Shown: positions 32,808 through 45,289, counted from the first letter of the stretch. The stretch is DNA of 60,972 bases from Zygnema cylindricum (GCA_037447655.1 JBBHKE010001283.1:504228-565199); one strand, 5' to 3'. Notes: a model not told the origin generated them from the letters alone. Made by a program: numbers and translations.

Positions 32808-35800
32808 ATGGGAGATGTAGATGCCTCTCCTCCTCCTCCCTCCCCTACTCCTCCTCCTCCTCCCCCTCCTACACTTATTACAATGGAGGAAGTTTTAAAA
32901 CACGCCACTGCAAAGGACTGTTGGATGGTCATCCATGGAAAGGTAAAGGAAAAACAAGTAAATTAATCAATCGATTAATCAATATACGTATTAGCACATT
33001 TTTTGTCGTTTTGTGACTTCTTACCACCATTTTTGCACTGGATTTTAGGATCTCGAGTAGATTGTTTTTGGATCAAATTCTCTCTAGGTTCTCGGTAGCA
33101 GTATTTTTTTGTTTTTTTCTTTTTCAGTTTATGTATTTATTCATTTATTATTTATTTCTTATTTATTTATTTGTCATTATTATTAAATATTTTTTGTTAT
33201 CAGATTTCGCTTTGGTTTCTGGTTCATGTTTCTGTCACTTTTTTGTTGTTCTTTTGGACGGTTTTATGTTGCTTCTCTGTCGTCTTTGGTCAATTTTTTT
33301 CATTTTTTTGTCAGTTTCCTGGTTGGTTACATGTCACTCTATAATCATATTTTGTCACTTCTTTAAAAAATATTTTGCAACATTTTTTCTCGGTTTTTCG
33401 GTCAATTTCATGTCACTTGTGTGGTAAGTTTTTGTTTCTTTGTTTATATCAGTTTCTGGTCAGTTCTGTGGCATATTTTGGTCTATTTATTGTCAATCTT
33501 GTTTATGGTAATTCTCTTGTCAGATGTGGCAGTTATTTGCAGGTTTTAGGTCAGTTTTTGACACAAATGTGTCATTTTTTTTGTCAGTAATTGGTCCTAT
33601 TTTACATTGTTTATTTTAAATATAGTTTTCTGTCTTCACTTTTGCTATTTTCGGTTCACTTTTTTTCTCTTGTCTTCTGTCTCTTTCCTCTCACTTTTCT
33701 TTCACCATATTGTTACTCAGTTCGAGAACAAATTTTAATAAAATCTTTGTTTGTTTGTTTTTTTTTGGGGGGGGGGAGGGGGAGAGGGAGGGATGGAAAG
33801 TTTAGGTCTATAATGTGACTGATTTTTTGGACGAACATCCGGGGGGAGATGAAGTCATGATTTCTTCTTCTGGTTAGTTTTTTTTTTTTCAAGTATTCTT
33901 TTTCCTTGGTTAGTTTTATAAATGCATGATGTTTAAAACGATTAAGGTCATTCTATGAAACCTTATAGTAATATTCTTCTTTTTGATTGCTGTGAAATTA
34001 ACAAATACTAGCTGTTTTTTCTGTCCTACCGGCATTGCTTTTTGGAAAATTTTACTTTTTGTTTTGCGATTTTTTAAATTGCTTTTCACCACAATTTTCC
34101 AGTTTATATGAAATACATAACATTTTGTCTTTTTTTTGTTCAAAACGAAACACACTTTCCTTTTTTAATAAATACAAAGCACTCGCTTTATTTTGGTATT
34201 AAAACAAAACACTCTCTTTGCTTTTTTACTCCCAACAAAACATTTTCTTTACTTTTGATTTAAAACAAAACACTGTTTTTTATTTATTTAAAACAAACAC
34301 TCTTTCCTTTTTCATTTAAAACTAAACACCTTCGTTCTTTTTGATTCAAAACGAAACACTATCTTTTTTTTTTCTTAGAACAAAACTTTTCTTCTTTTTA
34401 TTCACAACAAATCACTTCGTCTTTTTCATCGAAAACAAAAGACCCTTTTTTCTTTAAACAAAAATCTCTTCTTTTTTATTGGGGACAAATCACTCCGCTT
34501 TCTTACCTATTGAAAATGAGACATGCCTTTTTTACAAAAAACGAAACATTCTCTTTTGTATTTTACTAAAAAAAAAACATTCTCTTTTGTTTTTTATTCA
34601 AAACAAAACACTCTTTTTTCTTTTTAGTTCAAGCGAAACATTCTTCATTTTAATTCGTAACAATAGGTTCTCTTTTCTTTTTTATTTTGTATTGATCCTT
34701 TAGGGTCTTGAAGTTGAGGTGAAGGTGATTGTTTGAGTTAATAGTTTGTTGCTCTTCACAGGGTTTTGAATCTTTTTTGAGGTTTAGGTTTACAATTTAC
34801 ATTTTACTCCTCACAGGATATCTGGAATCTTGCGGTGGATGTGGTTAAGGTTTAGGGTTTTAAGTTCAGGTTTTGGTTTAGATTATGGTTCTCTTAAAAT
34901 ATTAGTTTTGAATTCGAGTGTTGGAATCAACTGTCCTGGAAATTGGTATCGAACTCTGTAAAAATGGGATTTTAGCTCTTTACTTTTATTCCTTACTTTT
35001 TTTTTAAGTCCTCACTGCTAAAATTTATGGATCCACGTGAATTGCGGGTTTCAGAAATTGATTCTTTTCTTTCTTTTTATGTTCCGTTCTACTGTTTTGG
35101 TTCCGTTCTTTTTTTTTCAGGCAGAAGTTGCAATGGAAGATTTAAGTTTAGATTTAGGTTTAGGGTTAGGTTTTACTCTTCACATGGCTTTTAGAATCGG
35201 TGTAGTTTTATGTCATTGTTTTGCATTTTTCTTTCCCTTATTTGTTTTTATCCTGAAAAAGAATTGTTTTTATTCTGAAATTTATTTTTCTTTTCATTTT
35301 TTCAGGCAAAGATGCAATGGAAGATTTTAAGTCTACTGTCAGTTTCAATTTTAGGTTTAGGTTTAAGCTTAGGGTTTGGTTTTGTTATAAAGAAAAATCT
35401 TTCGCCCAAATATTTCTTGTGATTTTTTCTTTCTGCTTTTATTTTACCAGGCAAAGGACGAAAGATTCTAAGTCCAGTCTAGTTTCAGCTTTAATTTTAG
35501 ATTTAGGTTTAGACATTCTAAAAACATTGTTTCTATTTCATTTCTGTTCTATTTCAAAGACTTGTTTTGAATTTTCTTCTACTTCCCCTTTTTCAGGCAA
35601 AGATGCGACAGAGGATTTCGAAGATGTCGGACATAGTACCTCCGCGAGAAAGCAATTGGACGATTATTATGTCGGAGAATTTGATGTAAATAGTGCCCCA
35701 GTAAAGCCTGCAACAACCTCGAAAGACGATACAAGCGGAAAAGACGGAGACAGTTCGTCCTCTAGTATCTTTACTAAAGTTTTACAGTTCCTTGTACCAG

Positions 35801-35877
35801 TTGCAATTTTGGCCCTTGCAGTGGCTGTGAGATATTTGACAAAGAAGGATGTGAAGCCTCAGACTGCCTCCGTTTAA
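32808..35877 (+). CDS. Cytochrome b5, tail-anchored
   Basis: Cytochrome b5 is a heme electron carrier on the cytosolic face of the ER, feeding fatty-acid desaturases and other oxidases. Three exons (32808-32942, 33806-33872, 35597-35877) encode 160 residues with exact phases and GT-AG junctions. After a Pro-rich leader (SPPPPSPTPPPPPPP), the heme domain starts at about residue 26 (MEEVLKHATAKDCWMVIHGK). The axial ligands are His56 in EHPGGDE and His80 in EDVGHSTSAR, 24 apart as in the family. A Ser/Lys/Asp linker (98-124) leads to a single C-terminal membrane segment at about 128-147 (VLQFLVPVAILALAVAVRYL) and a short basic tail (TKKDVKPQ), which would target the ER or, given the charge, possibly the mitochondrial outer membrane. 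The Pro-rich N-terminal extension is unusual. Intron 2 contains extra copies of the exon 3 junction. Confidence 0.93.
34130..34690. repeat. Degenerate tandem AAAACAAAACACTCTTT array in cytochrome b5 intron 2
   Basis: About ten to twelve irregular units of 40-55 nt combine AAAACRAAACACTC with TTTTCTTTTTAATT-type runs. They are diverged, and no coding frame is conserved across units. Confidence 0.65.
35118..35600 (+). repeat. Tandem copies of the cytochrome b5 exon 3 splice junction
   Basis: TTTTTCAGGCAGAAGTTGCA (acceptor near 35120), TTTTCAGGCAAAGATGCAAT (35301-35306) and TTTTACCAGGCAAAGGACGA (near 35450) precede the true junction TTTTTCAGGCAAAGATGCGA (exon from 35597). Copies are spaced about 145-180 nt apart. 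Each includes the polypyrimidine tract, the AG and the start of the exon (GKDA-EDF), followed by TTTAGGTTTAGG-type filler. From the second copy the frame stays open to the real exon. Confidence 0.75.
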
Positions 35878-38677
35878 ACTCCGTTTAAACTTAAGATTGC
35901 AATGAGCGTTAGAAAAAGTGTATTTAGACAGTGTAGTTAAAAACGATTTTAAGAGAGATTTAGTTAAAAAAGGTAGGAAGTTGAATAAAAGGGTGTGAAG
36001 TTGTGAACGAATTGTACGGGTCAGTAATTTGAAGACTTAGAAAAGACTTTCAAAAGTTAGAAATGGTTGTTTTTCATTTGTGGGAATTATCAATATGAGG
36101 TTCTTATTTTGAGAAAATGTAAAATGTGCGGTGAGAAGTAGAACAAAAAAAAAATGTTTAATGAATGGGACAGATGTACTAAAAGGCGTGGTTACAAAGT
36201 TAAGTGTTCTAAGATTGATAGTAGTTTTCATTCAACACATGGAAATACTAAATAATCTATGGAATTAGCTGTTCTGCTGATCGTTATGAGAGTAAATGAT
36301 ATGTTTTAGTATGGAAATAGAATCATTAACACTATGGTACTAAAGTCATATTAAGGTTACACAAAAAAAATTGTGGTGTCTGTCTGTTTAAAAGCTAAAA
36401 GTAATAAAAGATAACAAAACTAGGAAACACAGAATGATATAGATGGATAATATATGGGTTGATTAATTAACAGGACCAAACTACATGGCCCCTTGTTATT
36501 AGAGCAAGTCAATTCTCAGTGCTAACAATTTATCATAATTAGCTACACTTAAGTGACTAAAGTTACTTTTCGCCGCGTGGCCTATTTTTTGTACTCAACT
36601 GACTTGTCATGTTAGGTCTGAAAAAACTCGCATTAGAAATGAAACTATCTCATACTAGTAAATGAGCAGTGAACTTCTGTCCATACGCATATTAACTGTC
36701 TAATTATGAAATGGTGAATGTTATTTGTGGGCCTTAATTTTTGAAGTTTTTGTGATTTACTTTTAGGTCTAATAGCTCTTCTGGAAGTACTTGAACACAA
36801 ATGGGATTATAGGAGAAAATGACGAAAAATGTTGAGTCCAAAAGCCCGCAAAACCTGATTTTGTAATAAATAACATGTATGCTATATTTGAGATTGTTGT
36901 AATCAGGATTGTGAAGAACATTGTGAATTGCTGTTAGTAACACTAATTCCGTCTCGGTTCTTTTTTTGGACCCTAAACACAAGAGAGCGTTGTTATTACC
37001 ACTAGTAACTTTTTTGAAGGCTAATTATTTTATGCAATTCATTATCGTCTACTTCATTTGGACTAGAAATAGAATTATTAACACTAAACAATCGTCATAC
37101 TAAGCAATTCTAAAAGCTGTGAGCGACTCACGGTGTCCCATTATTTGATAGTATTTGTAACGTCAAATATTGTAGCACAAAAAATCTAATAACAATATCT
37201 TCATCATCAGAATTGAGACAATTTGTTGATGTAAAAGAATATGAAGTCAAAAACTAATTGAAACTATATTGGCAATAGCAAGCCCGATATTAAAAACGCG
37301 AAGACAGAAAAACAACAAAACAACATTTTCCCATTTCCGTCATTTCCTCCTTCCCCCCTTTCCTCCTTTCCTCCTTCTCCTTCCATTCCCTTCCCTTTTT
37401 TACTTCACCCACCCTCCGATTCGCCTGTGTTGTGATCGTAACATTTTGGACTTTGGCATCTTATACATTGTTCGCTACGTTGCATGTAATAAAAGCGTTA
37501 CAGTTCCAGATGTCACACTGACCAACGACGATATCTTCTCCAGTCGAGAATTCGAGGGGAAGACGTACAGTTTCGCGCATATGTACCTTAAGTCCTTAAG
37601 TCAGCCAGAGCGTCAAATGTACCTTTTAAAGTTTTTATATTACCCGATTTGAAAGTCTGCGTGCTAGAGGTACACCGGGTAACAATATTAGTGTTAATAA
37701 CTTTTTCGCACCCAAAACATCTTTTCTCCGTACACACTTGTCTGATTTTCAATATAAGATCGCCAATGAGAAGCTAAGAATCTTACCTTTCAATCGCAAC
37801 CGTCGGATCTACAATCGGACATGTGTGTACTGAGATAAAAAATGATTTTAAGAGACGAGAGAAACATGAACACTAATAGCGATTTACTGTGTACAGGTAA
37901 GGTTCGTTAGTTTTCTCACCCGAGTTTTCCTACACCAGGCGAAATGCGCCCTGACCTTCACACTTTGCAAAATACCGCCCAGGTACCGCGGATTTTTAGG
38001 GTTATTGGTTGTGTTTTTTTCTTATATAAAAAAAACGCGAATGAGAAAAAAAACCCTGAACAGATTTATACACACGACGCGCTGCACGGCGCGCGGCGTC
38101 ATAAAGCGAAATAAAGCTAAATGGGAGGGGGGGTGACGTGGACACCGTAACCAGCGACCTTCACCCCTAAAAATGCACGATTAGGTAAGAACGTCGGTTT
38201 TTGGAACAAAACAGAATTCACTTGGTACACGAGAAAAGAAAAACAAAGATTTCGACAATCTATGAAACATTCTGACTGGTTTATAAAGAGTTGAATTTTG
38301 GTGCTTGGCGGGAAAATTCTTGAGGTACGGCACCCTGACAAACAAGACGACAATTGTAAACCGGAGATAATAAAAGGCGAAAGAAGTTGTTATTTTCCAT
38401 CACCGCAAAGACTTTCCATTCTCATCTCCATCCCTCTCTCACGTTCACACTCTCCCTCACTCACATTTCTCTTTACCAAATTTGATCCACTTATACTTCG
38501 TTCGTAATCAAACCTTTCTAGAGCTCCTATAAGATTCTTCATTCCCCAATTTCCTTCCAGAAACCCATTAATCTTTCCACATTCTTTCGATTTTTCCTTC
38601 ATGCCCAATCCTCTCTCCTAATTTCCTCCGGGCCCTCTCTCTCTCCCCCTCTCCCTCCTTCCGGGACCCGTGCACAC
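35878..38677. other. Intergenic; no gene supported
   Basis: AT-rich sequence. A MITE-like terminus pair may be present (GCGACTCACGGTGTCC near 37122 and CTAATAGCGATTTACTGTGTA near 37875), but the pairing is uncertain. A frame at 37269-37652 has an unremarkable composition and no motif. CT-rich DNA begins at about 38400. Confidence 0.4.
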
Positions 38678-38934
38678 TAAGAAGGCCCGGCCACCTCTGA
38701 GCTGATCTGGGCGATGCAACTCAAAATCAACACAAGCAAGAACTACGGCAACTTCCAGAAGTACTTCTACGACTCCAGTGAGAACACCTCTCTCTCTCTC
38801 TCCCTATCTCTCTCTGTCTCTCCCTTTCTCCCTCTCTCTCTCACTCACTCTCTCTCTCCCTCTCTCTCTCAACATGGCAATATCTCACCCACACTCTCCT
38901 CTTTAACCCCCTTTTTACACGATGTTGCAATCCT

Positions 38935-39007
<73 letters not shown>

Positions 39008-39170
39008 TCTCCCTCCCCCTCTCACCGACGTTCTGACATCTTTCTACTTCCCTCTAAATAGTTATATGTCATTCCATTTCTCCTCGCTCCTTTCCCCTCC
39101 ACCACATCTTAGCCTCTAATTTCTTCCCACTACTCTCTCTCCCCTCTCTTTTCTCCTCTCTGTCTCTTAG
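38640..39170. repeat. CT-rich intron with (CT)n microsatellite
   Basis: Almost the whole intron of the FAS1-like fragment is pyrimidine on the plus strand, with an uninterrupted CT run at about 38938-39002. The Leu/Ser frames are artefacts. Confidence 0.85.
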
Positions 39171-39517
39171 TGGTTCTTCTTGCTTTCTTCGACCTTATCG
39201 AAAACAGGGCCTCTGTCAATGTTGTCGTCCCCTCCAACAAGGCGTTCGCCAAAATTCTCGAATCCGTCAAAACCCACAATGTCACTTTTGGCGCCATCAA
39301 TATTTTCAAATCCCTCAACATCCACGACTACCACGACGCCCAAATCGGTGCCACGTGGAAGTTGTAGTACGCAAATGCTCACGTCACCAAAGTTATCGCT
39401 GCCACAAAAGTCAAATTTGGGCTGAAGTTTCCGGTGCCACCAACTTCTCGGCCAATTGTGGACATGCGGAAAGGCAACTTATTTAAGAGCAACAAAATCT
39501 ATTGCCACAGTAATGGT
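38714..39517 (+). pseudogene. FAS1 (fasciclin)-like gene fragment, interrupted
   Basis: Two exons join in phase. 38714-38777 (possibly starting at an acceptor near 38679) encodes KINTSKNYGNFQKYFYDS; from 39171, after TCTCTTAG, comes VLLAFFDLIENRASVNVVVP then SNKAFAKILESVKTHNVTFG. The order 'FQKYF...L-DLIE..A-V-V-VPSNKAFAK' matches the start of a FAS1 domain, a cell-wall/adhesion module usually found in secreted plant proteins. A TAG at 39365 ends the frame, but coding-like sequence continues in the same frame (YANAHVTKVIAATKVKFGLK ... KIYCHSNG) until the foldback element begins at 39518; HCNSGAACVFRVSIVKES resumes at about 40158. No signal peptide exon was found. It is probably a dead or assembly-damaged gene; the family call is tentative. 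Confidence 0.45.
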
Positions 39518-40141
39518 AGTTTTAGACGCTCACCCTAGCCTCCGGCTGTAGGTTAGGGTAGATAAACCTAGAACAGACATTGGGAAGGGGTGACATTATG
39601 TACCTCACAAGGGTTTAGAGATGGAGAAGCAAAAGTTATAAACGATAGAATAGGTAGGTTTAAACAGCTTAGAATATGATTATAAAAGTATGAAGTATAA
39701 TGTTCTCAAAGAAATTCACTAACTAAATAAAGTTGAATTCTCCCCTTATAACTATGTGTCTAATCTCTATGATCTCTATAATATGTGATGTCTGTACAAT
39801 CATACTTTCTATCATTAAAGTGCTTAACACCATTTCCTACCAAGATGTTGTAAGCTTGTTCTTAAAGAGATCACAGATCATAGAGATCACGAAGATTAGA
39901 CACATTGTTATAGGAGGATAATCCAACTTTATTTAGTTAGTGAATGTCTTTGAGACAATTGTACTTCCTACTTTTAATAACCTATTCAAAGCTGTATAAA
40001 CCTGTTTGATGTATCGTCTACATCTATAACTTCCCCCATCTGTAAACCCTTCAGAGGCACATAACGGCACCCTTTCCTAGTGTATATTCTAGGTTTATCT
40101 TTTTTAACCATCGCGAAGGGCTAGGGTGAGCGCCTAAAACT
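39518..40141. mobile_element. Foldback element, 624 bp, arms ~305 bp
   Basis: AGTTTTAGACGCTCACCCTA at the left end and its inverse (GTGAGCGCCTAAAACT) at the right bound two arms. The arms pair over nearly their whole length, through GATAAACCTAGAA, AAGGGTTTAGAGATGG, CTAACTAAATAAAGTTGAA and CTATGATCTCTATAAT. The central loop is about 10-25 nt near 39830-39855. It lies within coding-like sequence of the FAS1-like fragment. A single further arm is at 44003-44321. A clean target duplication was not found, although CCACAGTAATGG before and CCACTGTAATAGTGG shortly after look related. Confidence 0.8.
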
Positions 40142-40176
40142 AATAGGATACTGGCCCACTGTAATAGTGGTGCCGC

Positions 40177-40400
40177 GTGTGTCTTCAGAGTCTCTATAGT
40201 AAAGGAGTCGATTGCTGGCGAATCTAAGAAGTGAGTCTAAGTCAACGTCACATCTGATTCCTGCAAAAGCTATAAAGGGTGTGTCTTTAGAGACAAGGGT
40301 GTGTCTTTAGAGTCTCTATAGTAGAGGAGTTGATTGCTGGCGAATCTAAGAAGTGAGTCTAAGTCAACGTCACATTTGATTCCTGCAAAAGCTACAAAGG
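40177..40400. repeat. Direct repeat of ~102 bp
   Basis: GTGTGTCTTYAGAGTCTCTA through CCTGCAAAAGCTAYAAAGG appears at 40177-40277 and 40299-40400, with a 20-nt partial copy between. The frame HCNSGAACVFRVSIVKES at its start ends in TGA within the repeat. Confidence 0.85.
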
Positions 40401-43159
40401 CAGCAAGCAGAGAACGATCAGGGCGGTTTCACCAAAAACCAAACCTGTAGACAAAAGACCAAACATTTTGTCACATAAAAAGGATTATCAGGGACCATGT
40501 CAATCTTGTGACAAGGTCAAAAGGAAAGAAAGAGATATCGAGGGAGGCAGCAAACTCATCAATTATTCATAAAGTCAAGGGAAGCAAAAATAGTTCACAC
40601 ACAAACCAGGAAGAGGATGTAGTCAAACACAACGTGTCTTTTTGCTAGGAAGACTGAGCTAACCAAAACTATTCACCAAACATCCTATCAAAATAGAACT
40701 CAAATCAAAGTATACATCACTCAACTTTCCACTCTATTGGACAACGTAGAAAAAGCATGCCTAAAATTCTTAGTGGCCACGCAAATCTGCTGGATCATCC
40801 TTTCACTACCGACAAAATTTCAGATGTTCTCACCTGAATGGAGGAGCACAATTCCAAACAGTGAAAGAGGAACGGCGTGGTGGTGGAGGTGTTGTTGGAA
40901 ATCAAATCCAGCACCACAAACGTGTTTGAAGTTGACACAATCTTTGATGGCTTCAACATTTCACCTTGAAGTGGAACAAAAGGAGAACGCCAGGTCAATC
41001 ATTCACAATTGAGTGACGATCATTGGAAAGAGGCTCGCACCAAACACAAGGAGGAGTCTCATTTCACCTGCAAGTGGAACAAACGCAGAAGGCATGGTCA
41101 ATCAATCACAGTTGAGTGACAATCACAAGAAATAGGCTAAAAACATTCCCGGAAATCGAAGAAGTGGGAGGAACACGGAAAGAGAAGACAGTGGGAGACA
41201 CTCACATGGGGATGGCCGAGTAAAAAAAATTCAATGAGGGAACAAAATAATCTAAAACAGACACTGGACAAATCAACGTTAGAGGCAAAATTAGCAGTTG
41301 CAGGTATAGAGTAAGATCTCAAAAGGAGAATTGTAATGAAATCCTTTTAGTCAAATGCGTAAAAACTAACCAATTAGTTGATAGTGAATTTTGCGAAAGC
41401 GTGGGAACCATACAAAAGAGATTTTTCCACAAAGATGCAACAACCAGTCATACGACTATGTTCAAGAGCAACATCGATTACGATAGATTAGTCAATCTGC
41501 AAATCGCAAACCGATAAGTAGGTCAGAATATAGATCCAGTCAAGAAGGTAAGGCATAGGAGCACATGGACGGGCAAATAGGGTACTCAGGGATTCAGGGT
41601 GCAGGGGAAAATAGGGTACTCAGGGATTCGGGTGCTGTTGTCAACAAGCATGACAGGTGTGAAAGAAACCATTGGTCCAGATGTTAACAAGCTCAAGCTC
41701 ATCATCAAAAACAACAAGGAGAGCAGAAAGGAGAGCAACAGGAGCAAGGAAGTCGCATCCTCACCAAGGACGAAAATGAAGACAAAACGCTCCACGGATC
41801 AAACACCACCCTCACCAACCGAGAGTTCTTAGTCCACCTCATCACTCGCCATCACAAACCGCACAGGTGGACAATACCTTACCGTCGAAGATGACAAAGG
41901 TCTTGCGAAACCATAGAAAGAGGTGTTAGAATTTCCAAAGATAGAGACTAGCATACCATGGAGAGGAATGTTAGAGTTAACTAAAGGTGGAACTAACATA
42001 AAAGCATTCAAACTAGAGGCTAACACACAAAGAAATACATATAAGAAAGCCACAGGAAAAAAAAAAATTAATTAAATTCAAATGTTGACGGCTCAAAGAC
42101 TAACACATATAGACAGTTGAGCAAGGCAAAAGAGGGAACAGATGGAAACTCACCATCGAAGAACTCGAGCGAAGATGAGCCGAAAAGCAAACAAAATGCC
42201 GAAACATTCACATCCTCCGCCGAGACCTCCAGCAAGGAAATCATCGCATGTCTCTTATTCAACATGAAAGATGTGAAGTCTGTAAACAAAAAAGGAGAAA
42301 AATAGGAATTAGAAATTGTCATCACAAGAACCGATGGGGAGAAAATACTTGCAAAAAATGAAGGAACCATAGATAAGGGAACTTTAGCAAAACTTCGGAG
42401 AATTCATTAACCCTTCAAACTCTCTTAGGCATTTTTGCAGATAAGGCAGATAAGACAGGGGACAATTTCATCGGAACTCACTCGAAGGGAGTCAAGAATC
42501 CGACAATAGTGGGAGTGCTTATAGAGTCAAACTCCCAAGTCGTGTCTAACCCATCAAAAATTGAGGCCAAATCTGCACAAGGAAACAAGATGTTAAAAAT
42601 TAAGGCCAAAGAAGCTCCAAAGATCTATAAAGAGGCATTGCTAACCCAAACAATTATGCATTAGGTGGAAAGCTTTAAAGGAAGGAGATATGAGACTTAC
42701 CAAAATTTAGAAGGACAATTAGACCTCAAGAATCCGCGAGACAAGTAGGGAGAAGCAACAGGCCTTCACTAGAGGAAGGCCACCACATAGACTCGCAACA
42801 GAAGGCGTGGTTGGGAGAAAGGGGAACAAGTTCCAAAACCCTAAATCTCTTAGCAAACTCATGATTCAAGGATTAAAAAGGGAAGAAAATTATGCAAACA
42901 ACTTAGCGGTAAAGGAAAACCTAAGTCAAAAAAACACTCTAAGTCATGGTAGTCTAGGCGATAGAGGGAGTCTAAGTTGTGACATCCTACACTATGGCAA
43001 AGAGGAAAAAGACTTAGAAAAAGAGGAAAAAGACTAATAAGAATTAAAAGGAGAAGGTTTCAAGAAAACAAACCTAAAACCTAAAAAAACTAAGCTGCTA
43101 GAGTGCCTCCCAATATATGGAAGCGACAAAGGCGGTACAGGTACTTCTGAGAACATGCG
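40401..43159. other. Unrecognised AT/purine-rich region
   Basis: Many short open frames, Lys/Ser/Glu-rich, without motifs. Small direct repeats occur: ATAGGGTACTCAGGGATTC twice at about 41578-41628, and TTTCACCTKSAAGTGGAACAAA near 40962 and 41065. No gene is supported. Confidence 0.4.
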
Positions 43160-44321
43160 ACAATGACGCGAACCAAAAGTACCGTCGCACATTTCGAGCG
43201 AGGTAATCGCGGCCACAAGTTCAAATTCGAACGATCGGAATTGCCCAAGCGACGACAATTTCATCACGCGACGTTTCACGACGACGGAATTGGTTCACTT
43301 CGCATCAGTGATATCGACGGCGAGGGTTCACCAAATATTGTGCGAATCTACAATTTGGAGGATCGCACGAACGATAGGGATTACACGTCAAGTAATCCGA
43401 TTGAGGAGTCCGTTACAAAGGACGAAGTCGCCAGCGGCGCATTTCTTTTGTACAACAACGAATCGCAACGTTCCACGTACAAATGGTCGAGATTCTAAGG
43501 ACCACAGGTGGTCCTAACGGGCCAAATTCCTACGCGAAGCAAAATCTACCAAGTACTAACGAAAGTGTAGATATCATTGATTCAGCGGGGTACAGAATGT
43601 ACGGTAAACATTTCGCAGGTACAGCACCATCGAAGCGCCAAGCATTTACCGATTCGACGAAATCGAGGAGCGCGGCGAATATCAACACGAGATCGAGTGG
43701 GAGTGTTGATTTTGGACGATCTGGACCGATATTATGTACAGAAATCGGAGCGCCGATATTATATGGACGGCAGGATCAAATTGTACGGTATCTTGAGACG
43801 ATTCCATGGCACACACTTTACAGTGAATCTGACAAGTTGGGACGCGGCCAACGACGGCTCACACTGCATATTTTGGCGTCTAGTGATTCGACCACATCGT
43901 GCACACATTTCACATTCAAATTGGAGTGCACATGTACAAATAGTAATCATTCCTCAGGAAGAGTTCATCTCTCCCAGGACAAGCTTACAACAATTTGGTA
44001 GGCAATGGTGTTTAGCACTTTATTGATAGAAAACATCATTGTACAGAGATCACATGTCATAGAGATCACAAAGATTAGACACATAGTCATAGGAGGAGAA
44101 TCCAACTTTATTTAGTTAGTGAATGTCCTTGAGACAATTGTACTACCTACTTTTATAATCTTATTCAAAGCTTTTTAAACCTACCTGCTCTATTGTCTAC
44201 ATCTATTGCTTCTCCCATCTCTAAACCCTTGTGAGGCATATAATGGCACCCCTTCCCAGTGTATATTCTAGGTTTATCTATCCTGACCCTCGGTTAGGGG
44301 CTACGGTGAGCGCCTAAAACT
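43160..44321. mobile_element. Remnant of a longer element: CpG-richer coding-like segment plus terminal arm
   Basis: The arm at 44003-44321 matches the right arm of the foldback element at 39836-40141 and ends GTGAGCGCCTAAAACT. Its inner edge, CAAGCTTACAAC, also matches the foldback loop, so the arm was once joined to internal DNA as here. The adjacent 43160-43990 differs from its surroundings in CpG content and carries several overlapping open frames (for example 43163-43498 plus, FHDDGIGSLRISDIDGEGSP). I cannot assign a function; a decayed transposase or captured gene is possible. Confidence 0.4.
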
Positions 44322-45014
44322 TACAGGTAAGCCACACAAAAACACATAAACAGTACGGTTTGGTGAAAGGTGTCGCGGTTTTTTGTCGCTTGTGGCATCG
44401 CACGTGTCACAGTTATGGTTTGTCATGTCGTCGATTAGGAGGCTCCATGTTGTGCTCTGCTCTAGTTCAGTATTGTTTTTGGTCCGAGTTAGTTATTTTC
44501 TGCTCTATTCTGCTTTGGAACTTATGAGGTTTTTGGAGACATATTGACATGTGGTACTGTTGTTTCCATTTGCCAGGTGTCACCTCCTATACTTGGGGCC
44601 TACAAGGTTGTGATCCACACAATTTTTGGTGACTTTCACAATTATGGGATTAATATGTATGTGGAGTTTTGCTCAAATGTTTTATCACTGGAGTTTGTTA
44701 CTATTCAAAAGGAATGTATTCTAAAAAAGTTATTTAAGCAAATGAAAATAGAATAATTAGTTGTCAAAAGCGAATTACATGGTGTTAAATTTTTGGAATT
44801 GAGGCACATTTTGATTTTTTTGTTCTCTACAACTCGCGTTTCTTTTTAAGAAGTTTGGTTTAGCATTTATTGCTAGGAAGACACCGAATGTGGTTTTATG
44901 TTGTAAATTCTAGAACGTGAGTGTCTTCTAGGGCATTTTAGTATAGTTTTCCATGGTAGGGAAACATCGAATGTGGTTTTATTTTGTATAGTGCTCAAAA
45001 TTATATAGGTGACT
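44322..45014. other. Intergenic; no gene seen
   Basis: AT-rich. A phrase such as GAAGACACCGAATGTGGTTTT recurs in short diverged form (about 44877 and 44964). Nothing else is supported. Confidence 0.4.
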
Positions 45015-45275
45015 TACAATGTCCCAAAATGTCAGAATATTTTACAATTATTTTGAGAAATGCTTTAGAGATAATTAAGCCCCCATTCGAATATTTCTTG
45101 CCATTTCCTAGCCATTAATAAGGCCTTTTTGGACCTTTGAACGCACTCCCGTCAGGCATTACGGACGAAGAGTGGACTTTTGACCTTGATATATTAAGAC
45201 CTTTTAACTTAGTATACCCTCGTCCTAGACTGTATTCAAGTATACTTATAACCATGAGAAATTTGGTATAAGATG
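45015..45275. repeat. Diverged ~250-bp repeat, copy 1 (copy 2 at 46985-47265)
   Basis: Both copies begin GTCCCAAA(A)TGTCARAATA and run through ACCTTGATAYMTTRAGA, CCTCGTC, TATTC, TATAATAG/TATAACCA and GGTAYAAGATG, in the same order and orientation. Identity is only moderate. The repeat brackets the Tha4 exon 2 pseudo-copy and the C-rich tract. Confidence 0.55.
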
Positions 45276-45289
45276 CCATTCGCCTCTTT

